A DNA stretch of 64,000 bases from Phialocephala subalpina (lineage: Eukaryota > Ascomycota > Leotiomycetes > Helotiales > Mollisiaceae). The stretch spans positions 3,238 through 67,237 of the forward strand of contig FJOG01000073.1 in the NCBI GenBank assembly GCA_900073065.1. The letters are read 5' to 3'. Below the pieces are notes generated by a model. The model was not told where the DNA came from. It was given only the letters and a program-made list of their open reading frames with translations, and searched no databases. Below are positions 47,279 through 59,066 of this stretch, piece after piece (positions within the stretch are counted from its first letter, which is position 1; every line of letters begins with the position of its first letter). The translations under genes and the position numbers were made by a program.

Positions 47279-48141
47279 TGAATGACTCGATGGATATTGT
47301 GGCTCATGTATACACTTGTAATACGTACATAGTACTTTCATTTCAAAAACATGTACGAAGCTTGCTTCAGCAGTGTGAACGTCCACTTCAATGCGTGCGA
47401 GAAGATCAATCCGCTCCACCTTTGACCCAAGAGTCGGGGAAAGAACGAAGAGTAGAAAAGACATTTGTAGAGGGTGCATCGCTCAAAGTCAGGAACAAAT
47501 GTCCAACATTGCGGTGCACAAGCGACCCCTCCGAGTACGGGTTTCCAAGGTAGAACTCAGGACATGAGATTCGTCTTTCCTTTGCCGGACATTTTGACGT
47601 TTGTTGCCCATCGCAGAAGACGGCAGCGGGACGACCGCCAGGACCACCTGCTGGAGGCCCTTCCCACCCGAGAGACCGCGGCGGGTACATCTGGTCGCAA
47701 TGAGCATCCTGTTGCCACACCGCGCGACGTTCAACAAGCAGTCTCCAATGTCTGTCATGAGTTCCAAAGCCACTGCGTTTAATAGATCGTGTACATCCTC
47801 TTGAAACGCAGTCACACTTCGGTCGTCAACACTCTACGCTAATCAAATTTCGTAACGGGAAGACCATTTGCTTCGGCCAACGGAAAGGGGTGTTCAAAAG
47901 AAGAACAGAATGGGCAATCTGCTTGTTGTTGGTATTCCAATGATGGGAAAGTAGAAGTGAAGCTGAGGAGAAAGGAATGTACTACAGACGAGGTATTGAG
48001 ATTGAAAGTCAACATGTCAAATTAGCGTAGAGCACCGTAATATGTACATTACTCCAAGATGGGAACTCACACTTCCAGTCCATTGTGTAGCCTAGCCCAT
48101 CTATGACCCCTCGCAAATCTAATAAACACCTTCCAGACCCT
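47279..48141. other. Intergenic, nothing recognised
   Basis: Overlapping frames at 47406-47815 on both strands reflect a GC-rich stretch. None has a recognisable family. Both flanking genes end here. Confidence 0.5.
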
Positions 48142-49049
48142 TCATACCAAAGACGGCTTCTTCTTGATCCCAAGTATTGCTGCATGATCTTTCTTTTTCT
48201 TGACGACCCGCTTGAAGCTCGGTGGCGGCATTTCAAGAGCTGCTTCTTTCGTGATTGGTGGCGCCGCCGATGAGCCCTCTCCAGCATCTTCGGATTCGTC
48301 ATCGATGATCTCCTCCAACGCTTCATGCCGCCTCATGAAAGCTCTCCTCGCGGCCTCCTCATCTTCTTGGTCTTGTCTCCGCTTCTCGTCGTCGATGCTC
48401 TCTCGCGCCACGGTGACTTCAAGGCCGTCCTTGCCCACACGTTCGTTCCTTGCATTTCGGGTCCGAATTTCGTCCAAAGCATCCGCAACAGCCATCTCTC
48501 GTTTGGCATCCAGGGTCTTCGTCTCCAACTCCTGCATGGCATTCTTCTCTTCCTCCTCTCTCTCCAGCCTATCCAGTCTCTCTTCGTCACTCTCTTGCTT
48601 TCCGCCACCGTTCATACGCCATGGCTCTGTATTCCTCTTTGCACCTCGCTCGCATTCGTAGTCCATGTTCTTCGGGTCGGTCTTGAATGTGATCTCGCCA
48701 GAGCACCTTGTGCATCGAATGTAGAATCGATAGATGGGGATCGAGTAGTATTTCTCCTCCGTAGTCTCCTTGCGGGCGTTGAACTTTCGACCCTTGTAGA
48801 TATATTCTCCGCAGGCAGTACATTTCATGGGAAATGGTGCCATCAATCGTACCGTCTGTACCTTTGGGCCAGCCTGCTTTGGTGCGCGCGACCGAGTGAT
48901 CTTCGAGGGGTCTATTTACCCAACATCCTCAAGTCAGTATACTTCTTTCGTGAGATTAGGGATTGCCAGAAGGGGGAATATGACTCAAGAGAAGTCGACT
49001 TACCGAAATCAGGCGGAAAGTACTTGGATAAAACTTTACGCTCTGACAT
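48142..49049 (-). CDS. YJU2: Splicing factor YJU2 (CWC16 family)
   Basis: Exon 1 (49049-49004: MSERKVLSKYFPPDF) joins exon 2 (48911-48142) for 271 residues. The start DPSKITRSRAPKQ then QTVRLMAPFPMKCTACGEYI, YKGRKFNARKE, IYRFYIRCTRCSGEITFKTD and DYECERGAKRN are signatures of YJU2/CCDC94, with the zinc-binding CTAC and CTRC pairs. The C-terminal half is charged coiled coil, ending in basic Lys-rich sequence typical of the family. YJU2 joins the spliceosome (Prp19-associated) and promotes the first step of splicing. Nuclear, conserved and expected single copy. Divergent from CDC16 across about 400 bp. Confidence 0.93.
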
Positions 49050-49450
49050 AGTGGTCTAGAGAGGGATTTTTCAAGGTGAGAGTAGCCGGAGAAGTGAGGG
49101 GGTTCTGTAGAACTTCCGTAGAAAGATGCTGCCCGCTCGTGGTTGTGTAGACTCTGTGATTGTGTGGACTCTATCGGGGTATGAAGTGGCCAGGGATGCG
49201 CGGATGGTTATGCGAAGTCGTCGTTGAAAGAGTTTGATCGCTCGTGGTTGTCGTGATGTTCTTGCGTGCGAAATTGAGGTCGGCCTTCCTCGAGGCTACA
49301 GAGCTAGGAAGGCTAGTCCCGGTTCGCTCTAGCCGTATTTACAAAGTTCTCAGCCTTGTGCCTCACAACGCGCCCGCCTTTCAAAACACAATAATGTCCG
49401 GACGATAACCTGGTCTTTTACCTTCGAACTCGTCCATTGTTGGGTGGCGT
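49050..49450. promoter_or_regulatory. Divergent promoter region of YJU2 and CDC16
   Basis: Four hundred bases between two divergent core genes, with no open frame. It presumably serves both. No specific site is recognised. Confidence 0.4.
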
Positions 49451-51451
49451 ATGCGGCAATACACGAGTCAACGGCCTTTTACGAATGTTACGAACTATAC
49501 AATGGAGAAGTTCTTGCGGGATTGGCGCCAGGATGCGTTGAACAAGCACCAGTACGATTCAGCTTTATTCATTGGAGACAAGCTGCTTGCTATAACTCGT
49601 ATGGCCTCTCACTTCACATTGATGGTCGCATACTGATATTCCGCAGAAAACGACAAGGACGCATTCTGGCTTGCCCAAGTTCATTTCTCTACAGGGAATT
49701 ACACGCGCGCGCAAAGCTTCCTCTCCAAACAAGACCTGATCGCTCGCAACCCCTCTTGCAGATATTTGGCCGGACACTGCTTGATCAAGCAGAATCGCTT
49801 CGAAGAAGCGCTCAACGTTCTCGGAGAAAAGAATCCCACCCATTTGATTACCAGCTCGAGCAATAGCAGGCGGAAACTACAACACACCACGGGGCATAGC
49901 AGAATAGGGTCCAAAGCTGCACTTCGGGAGAGGCACGACAGACGGGATGAAGCAGTCCAGGACGACGCTGCCAATGTTAGATTTGAGGCAGCAATGTGTT
50001 TCCTACGAGGACTCTGTTATGCTAAGCAGAATGCTTTCGACAGGGCGAAGGAATGCTACAAAGACGCTGTGAGGATAGACGTGCAATGCTTCGAAGCGTT
50101 CGAGCAGTTGATGAAGAACTGCTTGATGTCACCGGACGAGGAATGGGAATTCCTGGACTCATTGGATTTCGACTCCATCTCGATAGCAGACGATCCCTCT
50201 TCCTCCCACGATGCCTCCGAATTCACGAAGAACCTCTACACGACCCGATTATCAAAGTACAAGAACCCTGCACAGTTCCAACATGCAACAGAGCAACTTT
50301 CTACACATTATCACCTCGCCTCGAACCCAGATCTCCTCCTGGCGAAAGCAGACCTTCTCTTCACACAGTGCAAGTTCAAATTGGCACTCGCAATTACAAA
50401 TTCCATTCTCGAAGAAGACAAATACAACTTCAGCGTTTACCCTCTTCATCTTGCATGCTTGTACGAACTTCAGTTGAAGAATGCTCTATTCTTAATATCT
50501 CACGATTTGGCGGACAATCATCCAGAGGAGCCATGCACATGGTTGGCGGTAGGAGTATACTACCTTGCAATCAACAAGGTCGCAGAAGCCCGGAGGTACT
50601 TCAGCAAAGCAAGCATGATGGATCCACATTTCGGGCCTGCATGGATTGGGTTCGCGCACACGTTTGCAGCAGAAGGAGAGCATGACCAGGCAATATCGGC
50701 ATATTCGACAGCGGCTCGACTGTTCATGGGTACACATCTTCCTCAGCTGTTTCTCGGAATGCAGAACCATATGTTGAATAACATGACTCTGGCAGACGAG
50801 TTCCTCAAGACAGCATATGGACTTTGCAAAACAGATCCTTTACTATTAAACGAGATGGGAGTTGTCTTCTACCACCAAGAGCGCCTGCCTGAAGCTGTTC
50901 AAATGTTCACCGAAGCTCTCAAAACTGCAGATGAGATCGACAGTGATCCTTCCGCTTGGATATCAACTCGAGCAAATCTCGGTCATGCATGGCGACGAAT
51001 GAAACAGTGGGATCAAGCATTGGAACAATTCGACGAGGTCCTGCGGCAAGGAGGTAAAGATCCATCTGTGTTCTGCGCCAAAGGTCTGGTTCTGATGGAG
51101 CGAAGACGGCCGTTTGAAGCTGTCTACGTGTTCCATGAAGCATTGGCCATAGCACCGCAGGACGCCATCGCGACCGAACTATTGAACAAAGCTCTCGAAG
51201 AGACAGCGGGAGGTGGTGCGAATGGCGCTGAAGAAATGGAAGATGACGAAGACTTCGAGAGAGAGCTGGCGGGAAAGAAAGCACATGCCGAGAAGTTCAT
51301 GCTCAAACGAAATGGGGGTAAGGGAAAAGAGATATCTACACAGAATTGGGGTATGGGGCTCAAGCGGCCTGGAGGAATCGGTTTGGATGGGAATAGTCTT
51401 ATGGATTTCGACGATGACTACCCTTCTTCACCTGATCCTGATATTGATTGA
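49451..51451 (+). CDS. CDC16: Anaphase-promoting complex subunit CDC16/APC6 (Cut9)
   Basis: Exon 1 (49451-49598) encodes FLRDWRQDALNKHQYDSALF, and exon 2 (49647-51451) continues DKDAFWLAQVHFSTGNYTRA, for 650 residues. A second Met at 49502 (MEKFLRDW) may be the true start. TPRs run through the protein, including AGHCLIKQNRFEEALNVL, CYAKQNAFDRAKECY, WLAVGVYYLAINKVAEARRY, PLLLNEMGVVFYHQERLPEA, and AWISTRANLGHAWRRMKQW. The C-terminus is acidic. The repeat order and the 'NEMGV' signature fit CDC16/Cut9. It scaffolds the APC/C ubiquitin ligase in mitosis. Essential in yeasts; intact here. Confidence 0.92.
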
Positions 51452-51622
51452 TGATGGGAAAGGAGCATTGGCGTCTGGAAGCATGTAGTGGCGTTTTGGG
51501 GTGGGAAAACTTGGAGGTTCTTGCATGAGCAGGCTGAGGGCGATGGTAGGACTTTCATGTCCTCAGCTTATCTAGATGATAATACAATAACTGTTCGCAG
51601 TCAACTCAGACCTCCGTCTCCT

Positions 51623-53870
51623 TCAGTACGCTTCATTCTCCCGCACACGCTCAAGCAAATCATCCTCCGCGCCCTCATCTCCTCGAAATACAATCTGCAC
51701 CCCTCCCTCCCTAATCCTCAAACTCACCGGCTCCCTAAACACACCCACCGTCTCAATCCCCGCACTGGCACCATCCAACCTTTCAGTAGGGTTGCTTTGC
51801 ATCCCCAAAACCACCAACTTAGCAATCGAGTCCCAGCTCATCGAACTTATTCCCCTCACTATCGACCCAACCATGAAGACAAAAATGTACAACACATAGA
51901 CACAAATTACCACCAACGCAATTTTGGTAGGGATTCCGTTAGTGGTGTAGGCAAGGCCGTTGACTGTTGTTTGAATTCTGAGTTCGTATCCATTCCCAGC
52001 TTGCTCGGCCGTAAGGTTCAACAGATTGGCGTTCCTATTTTCGATCCAATCTTTCTTCGCCTTCCGATCTTGAAGATTGAACTGTGCATCAATAGCAGAT
52101 GTTTCTTGCCAGTCGCCATTTTGAATACCTTGCAGAGGACGGAGAGAGAACCCTGAGCGTGACATGCCGTTTGCTATCATTGCTGAGAGGAGACGGGCTG
52201 GGAGTCTGTAGTAGGCGGATGTTGAGGGGAGGGGCTCGATGGCTTCAAAGAACCGCGAACTCTTGATCAAGATGTCCATGATGGTGGAGTTTTGACCTGA
52301 GATAGGAGGCAGAAGAGCTTCTGCCCATTCTTCCCCAATCTCCACACCCCATTCCACAGGTCCCGGTTCTTTCGTGCCGAAAGAATACATCCCAGATTGT
52401 TCGTATGGTGATGGGGCTTGGACTGTAGCTTTGAATGTTGCTCCGTTGTATGGATCATGGTTTATTGATATGTTGAGGGGGAGGCTATCCAGCCTGCGAA
52501 TATGGAGCAGAGTGAGGGGTGGAAGCCTGTCCAGTCTGTTATCGTTTCGTTTGTGTCGCTTGTTTGCCATGTTTTGATGGTGGAGTTTGGTGGGAGGAGG
52601 ATTGCTCCAATGGAAGTATTCGTGAAGGTTTCGGGTGAGAGGTCGACCCATTTTATTCGGTATGAATTTGAGGAAGAGGATTCTGACATTATGTCGGAGA
52701 CGGTGAGGGACGAGTAGTTTTGAAGTTGGTAGGATTGGAGTCCTTGGCGAGAGCTGGAGTATGCTGCTGGTGTGTCGTATGGGACTGGGAACGCGATAGG
52801 GACGGGGTCTCGAGAACTGGAAAGCTGAATCAATTCTTGACAAACGGCTTTCACAAATGGCTGCTTCGCTTGGACATCAGCTGTTGCATCGAATCTGTCC
52901 CAAGTCATTCTCGCTGACGGCGATATCATGGAAGAAGGTGGATCATAACCATTTGTTGCCTCGAACCAAGCAGCGCCAAGATTCGTCAAAGATTCCACCA
53001 CCGCAGCATTCGGAATGGTAGCTTTCCCTTCGTATCCGAATATGCCGCCAAATGCTCGAGTTACGGAGGTGTATTTCAGCTCTCGGATTGAGGTCCATGA
53101 TTCAAGGGATATGGAGCCAGCGTTGATGAGGTCTGAGTGGAGTAGTTCCCATTGACTTGAGGGACAGTCACTTCCGGGGTCGGAGAGAATTGTCTCTGTG
53201 ACACAGTGTGGTGGAATTTGAGCAGTTGTGAAATTGGAGGGATACAGATCGTTTTCAGTTCCGTTGAGCCAGATTGAGGTTGTTCCAGCGGGGAAGTTGG
53301 AGAGATGTCTTGGTATGAGGAGGATCGCTATTGAGGGACCAACGACTGTCGCGAGAAGAATGTTGAAGGGGATGAAGAGCAACATGAAGGTTTTGCGTCG
53401 GAACTGTAAGCAGTTTGAAGAAACAGCTCCCCAGAACTCGAGAGAGAAAAGGTAGCTTGGGGGGTCGTTGTGTGAACTCCCGCAAACAGAAGTCCGAATG
53501 GTGAACATTGCTCAGAAAGGAACTCTCTGCGAACATAAACGAACATGACGCTGGCGATGGAACCTTGCATCAGGAGCTCGATAGCCTTTGCAACGAATTG
53601 CAGACTCATGACCCAGCTGGTAGTTTGTGCACCTGCATAGTAGCCTTGGAAATTGAGGGCGATGGTGAGGATGCAGGCGCCGAGGGGAATGATGTTGATG
53701 GCAGTCCGGAAGATTGCCGTGCTTCGTGAGGTACTGATGGCTACCTTGGGCTCTTCAGAGGCTCGCCAAGGATTGAGAATTAGTCCGCTAATAATGTCCC
53801 AAGCTTTGCTATGATTCTTCTTAGCTTTTAAAGCCCCAGCTGGATTTGTCCTCTCGGAGATAGTATTGAG
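51623..53870 (-). pseudogene. Large fungal membrane protein with two homopolymer frame breaks (pseudogene or consensus error)
   Basis: The minus strand encodes, in order: ISERTNPAGALKAKKNHSKA and WRASEEPKVAI, a hydrophobic segment (IIPLGACILTIALNFQGYY), QFVAKAIELLMQGSIASVMF and PFGLLFAGVH. After a frame break at a C6 run (about 53459-53464) comes LFSLEFWGAVSSN, then the membrane segment FMLLFIPFNILLATVVGPSI and a glycosylated extracellular domain. A second break at a C5 run (about 52477-52481) precedes ISINHDPYNGATFKAT, which continues to a last membrane segment (IALVVICVYVLYIFVFMVG) and the stop at 51623. The family is the common fungal uncharacterised membrane proteins with 'FWG' after the third helix. 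Function unknown. Homopolymer breaks often are assembly errors, so the gene may be intact. Confidence 0.6.
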
Positions 53871-54731
53871 AGATTTCTCCCTTTACAAAGGTCAACCTTC
53901 TGATTAAGAAGAGGATTGGTGATCATTGACGTTAATTTTGTTTGCAACTCAAGTAATCCGTCCCGCGATGCTTCATTTGATGCGTCCATACCGAAGATAC
54001 GTTCACGAAAGTTGCATCATTTCCAACAGGGGGGCTCTCCTTGGGGATATAGAAATTATAAAGAATAGCCAAGAACAGTGCCTCGAAATGTCTGAGGTAA
54101 AAGGACTGAAAAACGCTGCCAAGTTCTCTAGTGGAGGCTGAGGAAAGCCACAATTTCAAAGTCGGAATCTGAACGCCACTTGTACGACAAACATTCAAAC
54201 GCAATGCGGTTTCGGTCAGGCGCTTGCCCTATGGCCATCTGAAGCCAGTCCGACCATTTTCTGTATCAGACATCCAAATTTTAGCGAAAAAGCCCCAGGT
54301 TCGGTGGTACTTTAGCCATCGAAGAATTGGAGTCGCTCTTGCAAAATTCCAGGAGTGTCAAGATGGAGAACATGCAAGCTCAACCTTTCCGGCTCTTGAT
54401 CTGAAGGGTTCTCATTCTTAACCCGTCTGGTGACACAGGTCGGAGGCAAGAAAGAGACTGAACATATCGAGACCATAGAAAAGAACTAATAGAACCGAAT
54501 CTGGAGAAATGTCTGCCTTCTCAATTATCAAGATCCCAACTTTATTCCCTGTCTTCCATCCTAAGATTTGAGGGGAATGTGTGTAGACAGAACGGGCTTC
54601 GCAGCCAAACCAGAACGCCAACCCCAACTCCAATCAACCAGATGGTACAAGATTTAGTAGCGTGTGGTATCCCCAGAACTCCTCTTCGCCCTCAGATCCC
54701 TTCTTTCATCCCATGATGCCCGTAAACGTAT
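53871..54731. other. Intergenic, nothing recognised
   Basis: Short frames only; the 5' end of the membrane protein gene is uncertain and may extend into this stretch. Confidence 0.45.
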
Positions 54732-55331
54732 TCAAACAACAGTCTCCTCAAACTTCCCTCCCTTGACCCCATACCTCCAGCCCATATACCCCGCCATACC
54801 AGCAACACTCCCCAGCCCAATACTCCCAGCCACCCCTCTCCACCCTAATCCATTTCCTTTTATCGCATAAGCAACAGCCCCTCCGAGCATCCCGGGATAT
54901 GTCCAATCATCACACTCCACCTGCCCTTTATTCTCAATCAATCTCCAACTCCTATCCTGCCACTCAATTTCTTCTCTCCCTCGCATTCGTAGTGGCAGGC
55001 CTATGCATAGTATCCCCGTCGCGATAACTGCGCCTGTGCCTGAAGAACGGAGGAGGAGAGTTGGGATCGTGGAGGTTGGGAGACGTGGTTTAAGTGACGG
55101 GAGTTGGCGGAGGGCGAGGACTGAACCTGCTATGCCTAAGCCAACAACAGTACCAGCTGTAACAGCGCGCGTAAGGACGTGTGTCCAGAGGATCGCGTGC
55201 GAGTATTCTTGGTCCTCTGCGTAGGCAGGGTGAGGCCAGAGACGAGACATTGGGTGGTAGACAGAGGTGGGGTCTGATGTTGATTTTGAAGAAAAGAGAG
55301 GTTTTCGAAATCTGATGGGTTTCTTTGGCAT
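54732..55331 (-). CDS. DUF1757-type small membrane protein
   Basis: A 199-residue frame; an inner Met at 55250 (MSRLWPHPAYAEDQEYSHAI) is the more usual family start, giving 172 residues. The upstream 27 residues are basic and Ser-rich, and could be a mitochondrial targeting extension. Several moderately hydrophobic, Gly/Ala-rich segments follow (TAGTVVGLGIAGSVLAL, TGAVIATGILCIGLPL, GLGSVAGMAGYMGWRY). The block GREEIEWQDRSWRLIEN and the end RYGVKGGKF are diagnostic to me of the fungal DUF1757 family. Function unknown; mitochondrial membrane is a guess. Intact. Confidence 0.7.
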   Translation of the reverse strand: MPKKPIRFRKPLFSSKSTSDPTSVYHPMSRLWPHPAYAEDQEYSHAILWTHVLTRAVTAGTVVGLGIAGSVLALRQLPSLKPRLPTSTIPTLLLRSSGTGAVIATGILCIGLPLRMRGREEIEWQDRSWRLIENKGQVECDDWTYPGMLGGAVAYAIKGNGLGWRGVAGSIGLGSVAGMAGYMGWRYGVKGGKFEETVV

Positions 55332-56007
55332 AGAACTGCTGTTGCTGGGTTAATGGGATGGTGAGTAGGGTAGCAAGATATATGTCTCCTGATGGAGAGG
55401 AGGAAAGCCACTTCAGGCCATTGTATGCGTGGGCCCGAGGTGGAGGTTCTGGAGCATCAGACGCGGGATAACTTTCAGCGAACTTTGGAGCGCTGTCTGG
55501 TCTGTGGTTGGGTGGACAACCATAGCGGGGTTCTTCCAGGAGGCTGAGTGCTAAAGTGCTAATATTTTAGCTTTGTGGAGTTCCGCTGTCTGATTGGAAA
55601 TTGTGGTGATGCTGTTGGTGGTGGAAAGTGGTCTACGGCCGAGAGATCGATGCCCTGGAAAATTGAAGGGATCCGGAAACCGCGCCAAACATTCGCGAGT
55701 GCGAGTGCGATCGGATGTACAGATTTTTCCATGCGCGAAGATGTCCTCTTTGTTTCAAGATTTCTTTCACAGCACATCGTCATTATGCTTATGTCTGCTC
55801 GCAATTGCAAATCGTCATCTGTTTTCTTGGCCCAATCTCCGTCGCATCTTCATCAGCTCGCGTGAGCGGCACGTGGATGTACTCTGTAAGGTTAACGGCT
55901 CTCGTTGTTCCAGTAACCTGCTTAATGTTCATGGCATCATTCCTTTAAGGCTCTACTGTTTACTTCCACCCAGAAATATTCATCAGTTCTCATATTCCTG
56001 ATCATGA
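55332..56007. other. Intergenic, nothing recognised
   Basis: Only short overlapping plus-strand frames without family resemblance. No repeat or RNA gene seen. Confidence 0.5.
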
Positions 56008-57444
56008 TCACAACATCTTCTGCTCCTCAAAGAAATTAGCATACGAGCCTCTCCCACCAGCCCTCTGAGCCAAGTTTTCCATCAACGCCATCAAAGTTTC
56101 CTCGTCTTCCTCGTTCGTACTCCACAGATTGGCCACATCCTCATGATGATGTCCTCCCCAAGGACTCCAAGGTCTATGACCCGCACTCTCGCCATTGCGA
56201 GCATACCCAAGGTCCACTGGATTCAGATACAAAAGCTCCGGACAGATTCCCAGGTCTGAGAAAACTTCAGTCCAAGTCCCTGCTGTCAATTCGATATCTT
56301 CGAACCATAGAGTCGATAGGGATAACGCGCGATTGGGACCATCTCCTAGCGAGAGAATGATGAGATTCTCAGCAGAGATTCTAACGCGTTTGAGATACAG
56401 ATTCTCCAGTCCTGCTTTCTTCTCCCGCTTCAAGACGTTCGTATCAAGATGATGCGTCCCTTCTATCCCCAAACTCTTGAGGTTCGGACAGCGAGAGACG
56501 ATGTCAAATACTCCATGGCTGTGGACGGAATTCGGGTACAGAACTTGGATGTTGGAGGGAGGGAAGACCTCTTGTCCACTTCCATCTTCATCCACGTATT
56601 CGAGATATTGCTTTGCACCATCGGGTCCAGTGGCGTCCGTTACCGTGAGAGAAAGTCTATCCAATCTTGCAAGCAGTTCATCAGGTATCGTTCGAGAAAG
56701 TTGGAGGTAGTCATGAGAACTTGGCAACGCGAGACGGAGATCCTTCAAGTATTTCCATTGCTCTGGTTGAGTTAGGATTTGAGAAAGTTGTTGTGTGAAG
56801 GCTTGCAAAATGTCCAGATTTAGTTGTACATGTCCGTTACTTGGTTCTGGGTTGTATTCGCTTTTCCATCGAGGTACATCCGCCTTCAATGATTGCAAGT
56901 TCGGAAGTTTGGTGGCATGCCCGAACACCTCTGCAATTCTAACGGGGAAACTAGCGCTCTCGGGTTCTTTGTCCTCACTCGTGCTTGGAGGCTGGAGCTC
57001 CCATCCAATCCGGTCCTTGAAGTCTAGTTCGATATACTTGACGAACCGATTTAAACAAAGCTCGGAATCTTTCTTGGGGTGTTTAGATTGGATCTGAGTC
57101 CTTTCCTTGCTTGCCACTCGCCAGTGTATGAGAGTGCTTTTTGAGAGGACTCGAGTGGCTGCTCTATGGAAGCTTCTTGATGTCAGGCGAAGATTTTGGA
57201 GAGATTTGATGTCTGGTGTGCCATAGTAAAGGTTGGGATATGCGAGCAAGAACTCATAGCCTTGGTATGAAGGCGCGTTGTAGTTCCATGTATCAAAGGT
57301 TGAGGGACAACAGAACTCGAATTGACTAGCTATCTTGTTATTGTCAGCTTGAGTCTTTGTCCATGCTCGGAGAACTGTACCTGGTCGTACATCTCGGCGG
57401 GTATGTCGAGCATGATGGTGGATGATCAGACTTTGACACTTCAA
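56008..57444 (-). CDS. F-box/LRR-like protein of unknown function
   Basis: A 478-residue frame. After an uncertain N-terminus (first 50 residues unlike the rest), it has IKSLQNLRLTSRSFHRAATR, which looks like the second half of a fungal F-box-like motif. Leucine-rich segments follow: LPNLQSLKADVPRW, YLKDLRLALPSSHDYLQ, RCPNLKSLGIEGTHHL, LENLYLKRVRISAENLIIL, and STLWFEDIELT. The C-terminus is acidic and His-rich. This is the usual plan of fungal F-box proteins that judge a locus by LRR-like repeats and may recruit substrates to SCF ligases. The upstream start may be in another exon. No frame break seen. Confidence 0.6.
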   Translation of the reverse strand: MKCQSLIIHHHARHTRRDVRPGTVLRAWTKTQADNNKIASQFEFCCPSTFDTWNYNAPSYQGYEFLLAYPNLYYGTPDIKSLQNLRLTSRSFHRAATRVLSKSTLIHWRVASKERTQIQSKHPKKDSELCLNRFVKYIELDFKDRIGWELQPPSTSEDKEPESASFPVRIAEVFGHATKLPNLQSLKADVPRWKSEYNPEPSNGHVQLNLDILQAFTQQLSQILTQPEQWKYLKDLRLALPSSHDYLQLSRTIPDELLARLDRLSLTVTDATGPDGAKQYLEYVDEDGSGQEVFPPSNIQVLYPNSVHSHGVFDIVSRCPNLKSLGIEGTHHLDTNVLKREKKAGLENLYLKRVRISAENLIILSLGDGPNRALSLSTLWFEDIELTAGTWTEVFSDLGICPELLYLNPVDLGYARNGESAGHRPWSPWGGHHHEDVANLWSTNEEDEETLMALMENLAQRAGGRGSYANFFEEQKML

Positions 57445-58170
57445 AGAAGTGAAGCATCTTTCTTATAAATTTTATTCAACCCTGGCACGAATGCAGGTAC
57501 CGTATAGCTACATATCTCGTATTAACCCAGCCAATATCAGGCAACAGATCTGTCACATGATCGAGCACCATGAGAAACTGATTCGAAGCCGGCAAAGGCC
57601 ATCAAGTGGTTTCAATATTAGCTGAATCTCTTCAAATGACAGAACGTCTCGAACGAGAACCTTGGCCATCCTGATTGCCCGAAACCTTGTGAAGGGGTCA
57701 CGACGAAAACTACAGGGAAGATTTATTTTTAGATAGAAAATAACCACTGAGTCGAAATGTCACATGACTTGTTTGAGCGTTCGCACTGTGCCCGATTGGG
57801 CCTAGCGCATCATTTAAGCGAGCCCAGCCCCCCTCTGAGTTTCTGGTGGCTGTACGGAATATGAACCTATCGTCTATCTCGCTAGGGTGAGATGCGGTAG
57901 TGCCAGCGTCTCGCCGGGGCAAAAAGGCGGGGCATGGTATGCGTTGGAAACACATGACACCAAAAGCATTTGGATCCAAGTGGTCACGAAAGACGAAGTG
58001 CAAGTTTGCTCAATCTATCGACTATGCTTGATAGTAGGTAGCTTAGATCACTAATGTTCGGAACCAAGGATTGCTATTCTCAGGACTTGAAGATCATACA
58101 TTGACTCGGAAGAAATTGAAATCAATGAACATTAAGCATGACCTGGCGTGATTAAAAGCGCAATGCATAG
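57445..58170. other. Intergenic, nothing recognised
   Basis: Short frames only, between two minus-strand genes. It would hold the promoter of the F-box/LRR gene. Confidence 0.5.
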
Positions 58171-58932
58171 TCAGAGATCCTTTCTTTCGAAGATGAACTC
58201 CACGTCATCATCTCCTCCCGTTTTCATGTCGTATTTCCCCCTCTCGGTTACAGGAATGGCGGCAAGGCTCACGGTTGGAAATGTGAAAAGATCATCGTCG
58301 TCTTCCTCTTCCGTGCTTGCTTCATCCGGGTCCCCGCCGTTCTTAAATCCCAGCGCCCTTCCACCATCCCAGCTCGCCAATTCACCTTCCGTTATCCCAA
58401 CTTCGCTCTCAGACTTTCCGCGGAGCCATGCCACTAGCTGGTGAAGAAGTGAACTGCGGATGATCTTTCTATATTGAACAGCGAAGATCGACTCTCCTTC
58501 GCCTACTGCCTCGTAAAGCGCTCTCTCTGTTGCCCCGATCTCTGCGCTGCCCGTAGGATTTGGAATAGGAATTGGTACAGGAGGTAGTCCCCCCGCTGCT
58601 AATCCTGCCTGAACTACTTCCTTCACTGGAATTGTCCCATCGGCATGTAGTCTCCGCTGTTCCGCATTGTACAACTTAATCTTTTCATCTGTGATGGTCT
58701 TGAAGCCGACAACCATATACACCCTTTTCATGCGGGAATTGTCCCGAAGAAGGAACTCCTTAATTTCACTTCGATCGATAACTAGAAGGGACACCCTGAC
58801 ACATTTGGTTACCTGATCGTGGGAATCTCGCCTTTTGAGAGTGCATCCTGATGTCGCATCGCGATTTCGGCTTGGCGAACGAGCATCATGCCACGGGCCA
58901 CGGGCCGCCACCATAAGCCGCAATCCGTACAT
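58171..58932 (-). CDS. Candidate fungal gasdermin-like (RCD-1/HET-Q1-type) protein, N-terminus doubtful
   Basis: A 253-codon frame. Residues 1-40 look unlike coding sequence. From about 41 it reads VTKCVRVSLLVIDRSEIKEF, then RVYMVVGFKTITDEKIKLYN (about 71-90), a Pro/Gly/Ala linker (GLPPVPIPIPNPTGSA, 115-130), then GESIFAVQYRKI (146-157). An acidic C-terminal tail follows (EASTEEEDDDDLF). The strand 'VYMVVG(L/F)K', a small-residue linker and a later 'IFAVQYRK' strand fit my knowledge of fungal gasdermin homologues, which form membrane pores in non-self-triggered cell death after cleavage by a neighbouring protease. The divergent neighbour is a CHAT protease gene, as in published fungal gasdermin loci. 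The expected first ~80-100 residues are not found in any frame before the CHAT gene, so this copy may be truncated and inactive. The family call is an inference. Confidence 0.45.
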   Translation of the reverse strand: MYGLRLMVAARGPWHDARSPSRNRDATSGCTLKRRDSHDQVTKCVRVSLLVIDRSEIKEFLLRDNSRMKRVYMVVGFKTITDEKIKLYNAEQRRLHADGTIPVKEVVQAGLAAGGLPPVPIPIPNPTGSAEIGATERALYEAVGEGESIFAVQYRKIIRSSLLHQLVAWLRGKSESEVGITEGELASWDGGRALGFKNGGDPDEASTEEEDDDDLFTFPTVSLAAIPVTERGKYDMKTGGDDDVEFIFERKDL

Positions 58933-59066
58933 AGCATTGCCACTGGCTAGATGATCACTTGGCGACTGTAAAGGATCGGAGGTGGTGAGAGCATCAGGCT
59001 TCAGCTCAGATGTTCAAGTCGAATGGTGAGCAGTGGGAGCACTGAGGTCACCGGTGGAACATCTGA

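Noticed and set aside
47406..47815. Minus-strand frames of about 105 codons
   Set aside because: GC-rich stretch open on both strands; no family resemblance or clear start.
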